Shown: positions 24,143 to 32,806 of the stretch, piece by piece
Layout of the letters: every line of letters begins with the position of its first letter
Numbering within the stretch: position 1 is the stretch's first letter
Position numbers and translations under genes: made by a program
Assembly (NCBI RefSeq): GCF_001445655.1
Contig: NZ_LNBE01000004.1
Coordinates: forward strand, 2,863,218-2,927,217
Direction: 5' to 3'
Length of the DNA stretch: 64,000 nt
DNA from: Streptomyces roseifaciens
GTDB taxonomy: Bacteria > Actinomycetota > Actinomycetes > Streptomycetales > Streptomycetaceae
The notes under the pieces: model-generated
What the model was told of the DNA's origin: nothing
The model's input: only the letters and a program-made list of their open reading frames with translations
Databases searched by the model: none

Positions 24143-24398
24143 GGGGTGCGGGGGTGGGCTGGGTTCCGTGGTTCGTGTGCGGGTTAGAACAGGCTGGCAG
24201 CGGGGGGAGGGGTGGGGGGCTCGGGTCCGGCTGCTTGGCTGTGCGGCCGGTGGGAGGCTGGCCGCCGTACTCCTGCCGTCGCGGATGCGGGTGCGTGAGG
24301 AGACCGGTCTGTCCGGTTGTGGCTGAGGGGGAGCTGGCTGCTGCCGCGATGTGGCTGGGCCCGTCGTGGGCGCTTCGCTCGGCGCGCCGCCGTTGTGG
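24143..24398 (+). repeat. Left arm of a 256-bp inverted repeat
   Basis: This arm aligns without gaps to the reverse complement of 24867-25122. I count about 23 mismatches in 256 bp (about 91% identity). The outermost 66 bp are identical and mismatches collect toward the inner end. The arm includes GGGTTAGAACAGGCTGG. No transposase or integrase is nearby and no target duplication was found. Small frames inside show no ribosome site. Confidence 0.9.
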
Positions 24399-24460
24399 TT
24401 GCTCGTCCGGCTGCGGGATGCATGTGGGTGCGGATTTCACCCAGTGTGGGCGTGGGGCGG

Positions 24461-24871
24461 CGGATAAGTGGCCCGGGATGGCGGCCGAGCACCTCAGCAG
24501 CCCCCTGAGTGTGCTCCTGTCACAGACGAGCCCACTCAGGGACGGCCTGCCGCCCGCTGCGGCGGATAAGCGGGCCGAGTTGCAGACTGCAGGCCACCTT
24601 CAGTCCCGCTGGGCCTCCCCTGTCACAGGAGCTTCCACCCAGGGGCGGTTAACTGCCCGCCGCGGCGGATAAGCGGGCCGAGCTGCAGGCTGCAGGTCAC
24701 CTTCAGCCTCACCGGGCCTCTCCTGTCACAGGAACTCGCATCCAGGGGCAGCCTGCCGCCCGCGGCGGCGGATAGGTGGGCCCGGTCGTCAGTTGCAAGC
24801 CACCCGCAGCCTCACCACACGCCCTCTGTCACAGGAACCCCTACTCAGGGGCAGTCGCCCGCCCGGCCACG
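24461..24871 (+). repeat. Four tandem 103-bp repeats between the inverted arms
   Basis: Repeat starts at CGGATA: 24461, 24563, 24666 and 24769 (spacing 102, 103, 103). Each unit keeps CGGATAAG (CGGATAGG in the last), a central TGTCACAG inside a small palindrome (TCCTGTCACAGGA in the third), a CAGGG motif and, in most, CTGCCGCCCG at the end. Units 1 and 2 can form longer hairpins around TGTCACAG (CCCTGAGTG with CACTCAGGG in unit 1; CTGGG with CCCAG in unit 2). No coding signal is seen. The 24399-24460 spacer holds nothing recognisable. Confidence 0.88.
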
Positions 24872-25122
24872 ACGGTGGCGAGCTGAGCGAAGCGCCCATG
24901 ACGGCAGGAACCACATCGCGGCAGCTGCCAGCTCCCCCTCAGCCACAGACGGGCAGACCGGTCTCCTCACGCAGCCGCATCCGCGACGGCAGGAGTACGG
25001 CGGCCAACCTCCCACCCACCGCACAGCCAACACACCGAACCCGAGCCCCCCACCTCTCCCCCCGCTGCCAGCCTGTTCTAACCCGCACACGAACCACGGA
25101 ACCCAGCCCACCCCCGCACCCC
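24867..25122 (-). repeat. Right arm of the 256-bp inverted repeat
   Basis: Reverse complement of 24143-24398 at about 91% identity. It starts where the fourth tandem repeat ends and stops 11 bp before the stop codon of the DUF397 gene. A 13-bp palindrome (CCTGAGGCTCAGG, 25125-25137) covers the junction with that gene. Confidence 0.9.
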
Positions 25123-25132
25123 GCCCTGAGGC

Positions 25133-25354
25133 TCAGGTTCGGAAATGGCCGTCGCACACCGCGGTCGCGAACAAGGACCACGCTTCCGGCGCAAAGGTCA
25201 GCGCCGGGCCGCCGGGTATCTTCGAGTCCCGTACAGGAACGATGCCGTGGGCGGCGGCGAGGGTGGGGGCCCATTCGACGCAGTTGCCGCCGTCACCGTT
25301 GCTGTAGCTGGACTTCAGCCACTCCGTTCGGGAGAGGTTGAGGGGAGCGCTCAC
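25133..25354 (-). CDS. DUF397 protein (WhiJ-locus type)
   Basis: A 73-residue DUF397 protein. These small acidic proteins are paired with XRE/DUF5753 regulators in Streptomyces, as in the whiJ locus, and are thought to modulate the partner. Family motifs are clear: WLKSSYSNGDGGNCVEWAPT and IVPVRDSKIPGGPALTFAPE, ending in WSLFATAVCDG. The GTG start at 25354 lies within the stop of the upstream regulator (GTGA), so the two are translationally coupled. The gene ends at the border of the large inverted repeat. Confidence 0.93.
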   Translation of the reverse strand: MSAPLNLSRTEWLKSSYSNGDGGNCVEWAPTLAAAHGIVPVRDSKIPGGPALTFAPEAWSLFATAVCDGHFRT

Positions 25355-26178
25355 GAGGGTGCCTCCGTTACGGCTCGGATGAAGGCCGCCGACTTGCTTG
25401 GCGACAAGGCATAGGCCCTCAGCAGATCGTAGGACCGGCGGCGAGCGCTGACAGTCTCCGGATCTTCGATCAGCGAGCCGGTGGCGATGCTCTCCACGTA
25501 GGCGACGTTCGTGTCGTCGTCCAGTGTCATCAGCGTCAGGGCGCCGCTCATCAGGGCATGTTCCCCATGTTCGAACGGCAGAACCTGAACAGTCGTCGTC
25601 GCGGTGTCCACGAGCTCGACCAGGCTGACCAATTGGGCCCGCATGACGGCCGGGCCCCCGACGGGACGTCGGATCACCGCCTCGTCCAAGATGATGGACA
25701 GATCAGGCGGCGCCTCCGCCGTCAGCAGCACCTGACGGCTCAGCCGGGCCGCCACCATCTCCTCGATCGCGTCCGGCGAAGCTTTCGGATTGCTGACGCG
25801 GAAGAGAGCCCGTGCGTAGCCCTCCGTCTGGACGAGGCCCGGCACGACGTGGGCGGCGTACTCGTCGATCACCCGAGCCTGGGCTTGCAGCTCCATGAAT
25901 CTGCGGTACTTGTCCGGATGGACCTCATGCCGCGCGATCGCGTAGAGCCTCGCGAAGTGCTCGCCCGTGCCGAACACCTCGTCCAGCCGCGCAGGCAGGT
26001 CAGGCGGCGGCACGTGCTCGGCCGTCTCGATACGCGCCAGGTGGCTGCGGCTGTACCGGACGACCTCGGCGAGTTTCTCCAGCGTCATGCCCGCCGCCTC
26101 CCGCCGGTGTCTGAGGTCGGCGCCGAAGAGGTGGCGGGCGGACCGGTCCGGTGTCAGCTTCCGCGGTGTGCGCGCCAT
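25351..26178 (-). CDS. XRE-family regulator with DUF5753 domain (WhiJ-like)
   Basis: A 275-residue regulator. An XRE helix-turn-helix (about residues 15-75: FGADLRHRREAAGMTLEKLA, VVRYSRSHLARIETAEHVPP) is followed by the DUF5753 domain (about 95-270: MELQAQARVIDEYAAHVVPG, LVQTEGYARALFRVSNPKA, DLSIILDEAVIRRPVGGPAV, DTNVAYVESIATGSLIEDPE). Such proteins act in development and antibiotic control together with DUF397 partners. The longer open frame upstream is ignored because the ATG at 26178 follows AAAGGAGT. The usual third member, an anti-sigma-like ATPase, is absent; two small ORFs diverge instead. Confidence 0.93.
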   Translation of the reverse strand: MARTPRKLTPDRSARHLFGADLRHRREAAGMTLEKLAEVVRYSRSHLARIETAEHVPPPDLPARLDEVFGTGEHFARLYAIARHEVHPDKYRRFMELQAQARVIDEYAAHVVPGLVQTEGYARALFRVSNPKASPDAIEEMVAARLSRQVLLTAEAPPDLSIILDEAVIRRPVGGPAVMRAQLVSLVELVDTATTTVQVLPFEHGEHALMSGALTLMTLDDDTNVAYVESIATGSLIEDPETVSARRRSYDLLRAYALSPSKSAAFIRAVTEAPS

Positions 26179-26287
26179 CCCGGTAACTCCTTTTCTCGGG
26201 TACCCGGTTGGGAATTGAAACTCTGGCCGAGCGTACGTACGGCCCGCGACGCTGGAACCGCAGACAACGAGCACCCCCCACCAAGGG

Positions 26288-26512
26288 GTGAATGTGACGG
26301 AGGCAAGTCGCGTGGGTGGACAGCAGCAGCTAGAGCACGGTTTCGCGCCGGAAGAGGGCACGGGCCGGCGGCCCCTTGACCTCTCGAAGTGGTGTCTGCG
26401 GTGCGCCGAGCTCCGCGTGCGTTTTCACGGGGCCGCATGCCTGGGCCGCACCGTGGAGGCCGAGGCGCTGAACGCCGAGTTCGTCCGGCATCAGCGGCTG
26501 GTGCACTCGTGA
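26288..26512 (+). CDS. Small Cys-containing protein divergent from WhiJ-like regulator
   Basis: A 74-residue putative protein. The second half is distinctive (LSKWCLRCAELRVRFHGAA, then CLGRTVEAEALNAEFVRHQR), with a CxxC and a third cysteine that could bind a metal or form a disulfide. I do not recognise the family with confidence. The GTG at 26288 (shown as M) has a weak ribosome site; a later GTG (26311) is an alternative. Its stop overlaps the GTG of the next ORF by four bases, the coupling typical of real operons, and it diverges from the XRE/DUF5753 gene. Length and third-position GC favour a real gene. Confidence 0.5.
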   Translation: MNVTEASRVGGQQQLEHGFAPEEGTGRRPLDLSKWCLRCAELRVRFHGAACLGRTVEAEALNAEFVRHQRLVHS

Positions 26513-26754
26513 CCCGGACGGCGGTCGGGCGTCTCGTGCTCCGCCGCTGCGCCCACCCCGTGGGATGGTCCCGCGCGCTCGGGTTCGAGCGGTGCGCCCT
26601 GTGCGGTGCCGAGCGCCATGCGGGCTACGCGGCGCTGAGGATGCCGATGCCCGACAGCGCCCCCGCACCGGCGTGGGGATGCCCCAGCCCCGGCGCTCCG
26701 GGGCAGCGGCCACCCGGGAGTGCGCACGCGAAGACCCCGCCGTCTGTCCGCTGA
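26509..26754 (+). CDS. Small protein with CxxC finger, DUF6255-like
   Basis: An 81-residue putative protein starting at the GTG that overlaps the previous stop. The N-terminal half (LRRCAHPVGWSRALGFERCALCGAER in outline: CAHPVGW, ERCALCGAERHAGYAAL) has the Cys-His-...-Cys-x2-Cys layout of a mini zinc ribbon. It resembles what I remember of the DUF6255 'natural product biosynthesis' family. The C-terminal 35 residues are Pro-rich and disordered and may be read-through into noncoding sequence. With the previous ORF it forms a small pair next to the WhiJ-like module. Confidence 0.45.
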   Translation: MTRTAVGRLVLRRCAHPVGWSRALGFERCALCGAERHAGYAALRMPMPDSAPAPAWGCPSPGAPGQRPPGSAHAKTPPSVR

Positions 26755-26780
26755 CGGCGGGGCGCCCCCGCTTGCGGGAC

Positions 26781-26813
26781 CGGCCCTGGATGTCCCCCGT
26801 GAACCCAGGGCCG
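26781..26813 (+). terminator. Hairpin after the small ORF pair
   Basis: CGGCCCTGG and CCAGGGCCG (9 bp) around a 15-nt loop, 27 bp past the second small ORF. Probable terminator. Confidence 0.5.
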
Positions 26814-26974
26814 CGACCCGCTTCCCCCCGACGGGGCCCTGTCCCGAAACAGCTGTGGGGACCGGCCGCGCCTTGACTGCGGACAAGGGGAACGGTACTA
26901 ACGGGGCCATCCATCGGCTACTCGCCAAACGCGGCACCTGTCCCGGATACGCGGACACCCGAGGGAAGCCCCTG

Positions 26975-27973
26975 ATGACTGAACCAGGCGTGGGGCCCGA
27001 GGCCCCCGGCAACATGCGCACGCTCGTCCTCAGTAATGATCTCGACGAGACCAGGGAGATCATCAGCTCTGCCTACAGTCCTTATCAACTCAGCGTGCTC
27101 GGCGACCCGAAGGACTTCTCCGCGTGGTACGCGGAGGGCGGCTTCCCGGGCATCACGGTGTCGGGCCTGCAGTACGGCGCCGAGACGCTCGTCGCGCCCC
27201 AGCCCCTCGACTCGTACCTGCTGGTCTGCCAGCTGGTACGCGGCCGGGTGCGGGTGTCGTCGCCGGGACGGGAGGAGCGGGTCGTCGGGCCCGGGCAGAC
27301 GTACGTGCTCGACCCGTACCGCTCCTTCCAGGTGCACTGGGCGCCCGGTGCGCGGATGACGACCGTCCGGCTCGACCGGGAGATGGTGGAGCGGGCGGCG
27401 GCCGACGCGCTCGGCATCGACGGTTCCGTACGGGCCCGCTTCTCGCTCAACGGCACCACCTCGGCGGCGGCGGCCAGGAGCTGGGCGGGGATCTCGGCGG
27501 CCGTGCACCGGGAGGTGCTCGGCGAGGGCGTGGCCCGCAGCAGCCCGCTCGTGGCCGGGCACCTGACGCAGTCGACGGCCGCGATCCTCATGCAGACGCA
27601 CGAGCTGATCACGCAGGGCGTGGACGCGCAGCGCCCGGGCGAGGTCGCGCACCCGGCCGTGCGGCGGGCGATGGCGCTGGCCGAGGAGCGCGCCGACCAG
27701 CCGCTCACGCTGGCCGATCTCGCGGCGGCGGCGCGGGTGAGCCCGCGCGCCCTGCAGGAGGCGTTCCGCCGGCACGTCGACTCCACGCCGCTGGGGTACC
27801 TGCGCGAGGTCCGGCTGGGCCGGGCCCACCAGGAGCTGGTGGCGGCGCGGGGCGACGGCGACGTCACCGTGGCCGAAGTGGCATACCGTTGGGGTTTCAA
27901 CAACCTCGGCCGCTTCGCCGCGTACTACCAGCAGCGGTACGGGCGCCCGCCCTCCCGCACCCTGCGCGCGTAG
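26975..27973 (+). CDS. AraC-family transcriptional regulator
   Basis: A 332-residue AraC activator. The N-terminal part (about 40-190) is an AraC-binding-like cupin domain (SYLLVCQLVRGRVRVSSPGR, VVGPGQTYVLDPYRSFQVHW). The C-terminal double HTH spans about 225-330: LTLADLAAAARVSPRALQEA, FRRHVDSTPLGYLREVRLGR, then VAEVAYRWGFNNLGRFAAYY and the terminal RYGRPPSRTLR. The frame is open upstream, but the ATG at 26975 is the likely start; its ribosome site is weak (GAGGGAAG). It precedes the ABC export genes by 270 bp, and control of them is possible but not shown. Confidence 0.92.
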   Translation: MTEPGVGPEAPGNMRTLVLSNDLDETREIISSAYSPYQLSVLGDPKDFSAWYAEGGFPGITVSGLQYGAETLVAPQPLDSYLLVCQLVRGRVRVSSPGREERVVGPGQTYVLDPYRSFQVHWAPGARMTTVRLDREMVERAAADALGIDGSVRARFSLNGTTSAAAARSWAGISAAVHREVLGEGVARSSPLVAGHLTQSTAAILMQTHELITQGVDAQRPGEVAHPAVRRAMALAEERADQPLTLADLAAAARVSPRALQEAFRRHVDSTPLGYLREVRLGRAHQELVAARGDGDVTVAEVAYRWGFNNLGRFAAYYQQRYGRPPSRTLRA

Positions 27974-28240
27974 CCGCGCCGCAGAGTCCGCCACGGGCCC
28001 CTGTGCGCCCCGATCCCCAGGGGCCCCGTGCGTCCTGAGGATGACGCCGTCCGTCTGGGGGACTACGCCCGGACCCTCCCGTCGACCTTTTGGGCGTACG
28101 GCTTTCCGGCCGTACGGCTGACGCCCCGCGCGGGCCGCGCCCCGAGAATTGGAGGAGTTGATTCCGGCCATGGTGTCCCCGGGAATTCCCGGCGCGGACC
28201 CATGACCGGACCCCCTTCCCCTATCTCCCGGAGGAGACCC

Positions 28241-29029
<789 letters not shown>

Positions 29030-29173
29030 GGGACGGCCCCGCCGCCTCCCGCACCCGACGGCCCCGCACGGGCCCCTCCGCACTGCACGCTTCTGCGCCG
29101 CTCCCCGCGCCGTCCGCCCGGCCTCCGCCGGGCACCCCGCCCGCGGGCGAGGGCTCCTCCCCCAGGACAGACC

Positions 29174-31705
29174 ATGTTCCGTACCGCCCTGCGCAACCTC
29201 CTCGCGCACAAAGCCAGGCTGATGATGACCGCCCTCGCGGTCCTCCTCGGCACGGCCTTCGTCTCCGGCACCCTGATATTCAGCGACTCCGTCGGTGCCG
29301 CCTTCCGCAACAAGATGACCAAGAGCCTCGACGACGTCGCGGTCTCCGTCACCACCGGCCACTCCAACATCGCCATGAAGGGCGTCCAGGCGCTCGACGA
29401 CCGCACCGTCGCCACCGTCCGGGCCCTGCCGGGCGTGGCGTCCGTACGCCCGTCCGTCAGCGGCGTCGCCATGGTCGCCGACCGGCAGAACAACCCCGCC
29501 GGCAGCGAGTGGGGCAGCTCCGGCGCCAACTACGTCCCGGGCAAGGACGGCAAGGACAGCCGCTACCCGATCGTCAAGGGCCGCGGGCCCGCCGCCGAGG
29601 GCGAGATCGTCCTCGACGCGAAGACCGCCGCCAAGACGGGTACGAAGATCGGCGGCACCGTCCGGCTGGCCATCGACGGCCCGGTGATGACCAAGAAGCT
29701 CGTCGGCATCGCCGAGACCGACGACCCGCGGGTGAGCGCCGGCGGCAGCCTCGCCCTGTTCGACACCGCGACCGCGCAGAAGCTCTTCGGCAAGCCCGGC
29801 GAGTTCAGCGAGCTCGTCGTCTCCGCGAAGCCCGGCACCGACCAGCAGAAGCTGACCGCCGAGGTCCGCAAGGTGCTGCCGGACGCCTTCAACGCGCAGA
29901 GCGGGAAGCAGCTGGCCGCCGAGCAGTCGAAGGCGATCGACAAGGAGACCAGCTCGATCCGCAACACCTTCCTGGCGTTCGCGGGCATCGCCCTCTTCGT
30001 CGGCATTTTCATCATTGCCAACACCTTCACCATGCTCATCGCCCAGCGCAGCCGGGAGATCGCACTGCTGCGCGCGGTGGGCGCCTCGCGCCGCCAGGTG
30101 GTGCGCTCGGTGCTGATCGAGGCGGGGCTGCTGGGCCTGGTCGCCTCCGCCGCGGGCTTCGTCCTCGGCCTGGGCGTCGCCACCGGTCTGCGCTCGGTGC
30201 TGAACTCGGCCGGCGCGAGCCTGCCGGACGGCCCGCTGGTCATCGAGCCGGCCTCCGTACTGCTCGCCCTCGGCATCGGCGTCGTGGTGACCGTGCTCGC
30301 CGCCTGGCTGCCCTCCCGCAAGGCCGCGAAGATCGCCCCCGTCGAGGCGCTGTCCACCGCGGAGCAGCCGCCGGCCGTCAAGAGCCTCGTCGTCCGCAAC
30401 GGCATCGGCGCCGTGCTCACCGGCCTGGGCGTCGCGATCATGCTGTACGTCACCACCCTCAAGGACAGCGACGGCCTGCAGATCGCGATGGCGGGCGCGG
30501 CCCTGACCATGGCGGGCGTCATCGTGCTGGCCCCGCTGCTCTCCCGCCCGATCGTGCACCTCTTCGCCCGGGCCACGGGCCGGTTCACCGGCATCAGCGG
30601 CAAGCTCGCCAAGGAGAACGCGCTGCGCAACCCGCGCCGCACCGCCGCCACCGCCTCGGCGCTGATGATCGGCCTCTCCCTGATCACCGGCCTGACCGTG
30701 GTCGCGGTCTCGTCCAACCAGGGCATGGCGAAGATGGGGCAGCAGGACCTGACGGCCGACTACAAGGTCACCTCGGCCAACTTCGGCGGCCTGTCCACGG
30801 ACATCGCCAAGACCCTCGCCAAGGAGCCCGGCGTGGCCGCCGCGGTCCCGATGCGCTCGGTCGGCTTCCAGTCGGACGACGATCCGGCACTGGTCCACGC
30901 CACGGACCCGTCGGCGATCGGCAAGGTGTCCTACGGGCGCTTCATCAGCGGCTCGGCCACCGACATCCGCGACGGCACGGTCGCCGTCTCCGACGAGTAC
31001 GCGAAGAAGCGCGGCCTGAAGGTCGGGTCCGCCCTGCCGATGACCTTCTACGACGGCAAGAAGGCCGCCCCGAAGGTCGCCGCGATCTACGCCAAGAACG
31101 ACGTCTACTCCTCCGTCCTGGCCACCTTCTCCCTCGTGGACCCGCACCTGGACAAGGTGCGCGACGACGAGGTGCTCGTGAAGGCGGCCCGGGGCGAGGC
31201 GGCCGAGCTCCGCGCCAAGATCAAGGAGACCCTGGGCGGCAACCCGCTCATCAAGGTGCAGTCGCCGGAGGACCTGCGCCGCGCCGAGGCGGGGGACATC
31301 GACGACATCCTCTACCTGATGTACGGGCTGCTGGGCATGGCGGTCGTCATCGCGGTCGTCGGCGTCGTCAACACCCTCGCCATGTCGGTCTTCGAGCGGA
31401 CCCGGGAGATCGGGATGCTGCGCGCGATCGGCCTGGCCCGGCGCGAGGTCAAGCAGATGGTCCGGCTGGAGTCCGTGATGATCGCGATGTTCGGCGCGGT
31501 GCTGGGCGTCGGGGTCGGCATCTTCCTCGCCTGGTCCGGCGGCCACCTGGTCCGCTCGTCCTTCCCGCAGTACGAGATGGTCGTGCCGTGGGCGCGGATC
31601 GCGGTGTTCCTGCTCATCGCGCTCGCCGTGGGCGTACTGGCCGCGGTCTGGCCGGCCCGCAGGGCGGCGAAGCTGAACATGCTGGAGTCGATCGGGGCGC
31701 AGTAG
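29174..31705 (+). CDS. ABC transporter permease, duplicated FtsX/MacB type
   Basis: An 843-residue permease with two MacB-periplasmic plus FtsX modules. TM1 (about 18-38) is followed by an extracellular domain, then FtsX helices around residues 265-390 (FLAFAGIALFVGIFIIANTF, VLLALGIGVVVTVLAAWLPS). A central helix near 415 and a second TM at about 490 lead to another extracellular domain and the last FtsX block (GLLGMAVVIAVVGVVNTLAM, then AVFLLIALAVGVLAAVWPAR). Both blocks carry the coupling-helix pattern (REIALLRAVGASRRQV, REIGMLRAIGLARREV). Such systems export lipids, peptides or drugs or release envelope lipids; the substrate is unknown. It forms an operon with the ATPase gene. Confidence 0.94.
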   Translation: MFRTALRNLLAHKARLMMTALAVLLGTAFVSGTLIFSDSVGAAFRNKMTKSLDDVAVSVTTGHSNIAMKGVQALDDRTVATVRALPGVASVRPSVSGVAMVADRQNNPAGSEWGSSGANYVPGKDGKDSRYPIVKGRGPAAEGEIVLDAKTAAKTGTKIGGTVRLAIDGPVMTKKLVGIAETDDPRVSAGGSLALFDTATAQKLFGKPGEFSELVVSAKPGTDQQKLTAEVRKVLPDAFNAQSGKQLAAEQSKAIDKETSSIRNTFLAFAGIALFVGIFIIANTFTMLIAQRSREIALLRAVGASRRQVVRSVLIEAGLLGLVASAAGFVLGLGVATGLRSVLNSAGASLPDGPLVIEPASVLLALGIGVVVTVLAAWLPSRKAAKIAPVEALSTAEQPPAVKSLVVRNGIGAVLTGLGVAIMLYVTTLKDSDGLQIAMAGAALTMAGVIVLAPLLSRPIVHLFARATGRFTGISGKLAKENALRNPRRTAATASALMIGLSLITGLTVVAVSSNQGMAKMGQQDLTADYKVTSANFGGLSTDIAKTLAKEPGVAAAVPMRSVGFQSDDDPALVHATDPSAIGKVSYGRFISGSATDIRDGTVAVSDEYAKKRGLKVGSALPMTFYDGKKAAPKVAAIYAKNDVYSSVLATFSLVDPHLDKVRDDEVLVKAARGEAAELRAKIKETLGGNPLIKVQSPEDLRRAEAGDIDDILYLMYGLLGMAVVIAVVGVVNTLAMSVFERTREIGMLRAIGLARREVKQMVRLESVMIAMFGAVLGVGVGIFLAWSGGHLVRSSFPQYEMVVPWARIAVFLLIALAVGVLAAVWPARRAAKLNMLESIGAQ

Positions 31706-31776
31706 CCTCCGGAGGCCACCACCGCCCCGCCCCACTCACCTCCAGGTAAGTGCCCACCTTTTTGTGCGTACTTGGC

Positions 31777-31816
31777 GTGGCGCGCCCCATCGGGAAATCT
31801 GATGGAGGCGCGCCAC
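31777..31816. promoter_or_regulatory. Long inverted repeat upstream of imine-reductase-like gene
   Basis: GTGGCGCGCC plus CCATC pairs with GATGG and GGCGCGCCAC (15 bp in all, one bulged A) around a 9-nt loop, 37 bp before the ATG. An AT-richer segment with the imperfect palindrome AGGTAAGTGCCCACCT lies just upstream (31744-31759). Either could be a regulator site; the long repeat could also end the ABC transcript. Confidence 0.5.
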
Positions 31817-31853
31817 AGCCGTTTCCGCACCGCACACCTGGAGCTCTCCGCAC

Positions 31854-32789
31854 ATGAGCAACACCTCTGCCCCTGCCTCTGCCCCTGCCACTGCGCCTGC
31901 CCTTGCCTCCGCCCCCGCTTCCGCCACCCCCGTCACCGTTCTCGGTCTGGGCGCCATGGGACAGGCCCTGGCCACCGCCTTCCTCACGGCGGGTCACCCC
32001 GTCACCGTCTGGAACCGAACCCCGGACAAGGCCGACCCGCTCCTGGCCCTGGGCGCCGTCCGGGCCGGCGACGTCACGGCCGCGGTCACCGCGAGCCCGC
32101 TGGTGATCGCCTGCATCCTGGACTACGCCTCGGTGTACGAGACGCTGGCCCCGGCCACCGGGGCGCTCGCGGGCCGCACCCTGGTCAACCTCACCACCGG
32201 CACCCCCGCCGAGGCCCGCGAGGCGGCGGAGTGGGCCGCCTCGCACGCGTTCGCGTACCTCGACGGCGGGATCATGGCCGTGCCGCCGGGCATCGGCACG
32301 GAGCAGGCGTTCGTCCTCTACAGCGGCGAGCGGGAGGTCTTCGACGCCCACCGCGGGGCGCTGGAGCGCCTGGGCGCCGCGCACTTCGCGGGCGCCGACC
32401 CGGGCCTGGCCGCCCTGCTGGACATCGCCCTGCTCAGCGGGATGTACGGGCTGTTCTCGGGCGTCTTCCACGCCCTGGCGCTGGCGGATTCGGCGAACGT
32501 GCCGGCGGACGAGTTCGTACCGCTGCTGAGCTCGTGGATCGGCGGCATGGCGACGGCCGTTCCGCACATGGCGCACCAGGTCGAGACGGGCGACTACGCC
32601 GACGGCGTCGTGTCGAACATCGGCATGCAGGCCGCGGCCTTCGGCAATCTGCTGCGGGCGTCCGAGGAGCAGGGCGTCCGGCCCGACCTGTTCACGGCCC
32701 TCCACTCCCTGATGCAGGAGCGCGTGGCCGGCGGGCACGGCGCGGAGGACCTGACGGGCGTCGTGGAGCTGCTCAGGAACCGTGCCTGA
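31854..32789 (+). CDS. NAD(P)-dependent oxidoreductase, imine-reductase-like
   Basis: A 311-residue member of the beta-hydroxyacid dehydrogenase/imine reductase superfamily. A low-complexity Ala/Pro/Ser leader of about 25 residues precedes the Rossmann motif VLGLGAMGQALATAFLTAGH and the cofactor-phosphate loop WNRTPDKAD, an arginine pattern that favours NADPH. The segment LLDIALLSGMYGLFSGVFHA resembles the aspartate-bearing helix of imine reductases rather than the lysine of hydroxyisobutyrate dehydrogenases. The leader could be shortened by an internal start, since homology begins near TPVTVLG. The gene stands alone. Substrate unknown. Confidence 0.88.
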   Translation: MSNTSAPASAPATAPALASAPASATPVTVLGLGAMGQALATAFLTAGHPVTVWNRTPDKADPLLALGAVRAGDVTAAVTASPLVIACILDYASVYETLAPATGALAGRTLVNLTTGTPAEAREAAEWAASHAFAYLDGGIMAVPPGIGTEQAFVLYSGEREVFDAHRGALERLGAAHFAGADPGLAALLDIALLSGMYGLFSGVFHALALADSANVPADEFVPLLSSWIGGMATAVPHMAHQVETGDYADGVVSNIGMQAAAFGNLLRASEEQGVRPDLFTALHSLMQERVAGGHGAEDLTGVVELLRNRA

Positions 32790-32806
32790 CGCAGGACGGA
32801 TGCGGG

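Noticed and set aside
24461..24871. CRISPR array
   Set aside because: Repeats are 103 bp, contiguous and without unique spacers, and there are no cas genes.
24028..25111. Similar short frames in both inverted arms (starting MGWVPWFVCGLEQAG)
   Set aside because: The similarity follows from the repeated DNA. Many differences between arms change amino acids, there is no ribosome site, and codon use lacks third-position GC bias. A structured DNA or RNA role is more likely, though translation has not been excluded.
24143..25122. Complete insertion sequence
   Set aside because: There is no transposase frame between or beside the arms and no target-site duplication was found. A non-autonomous element stays possible.
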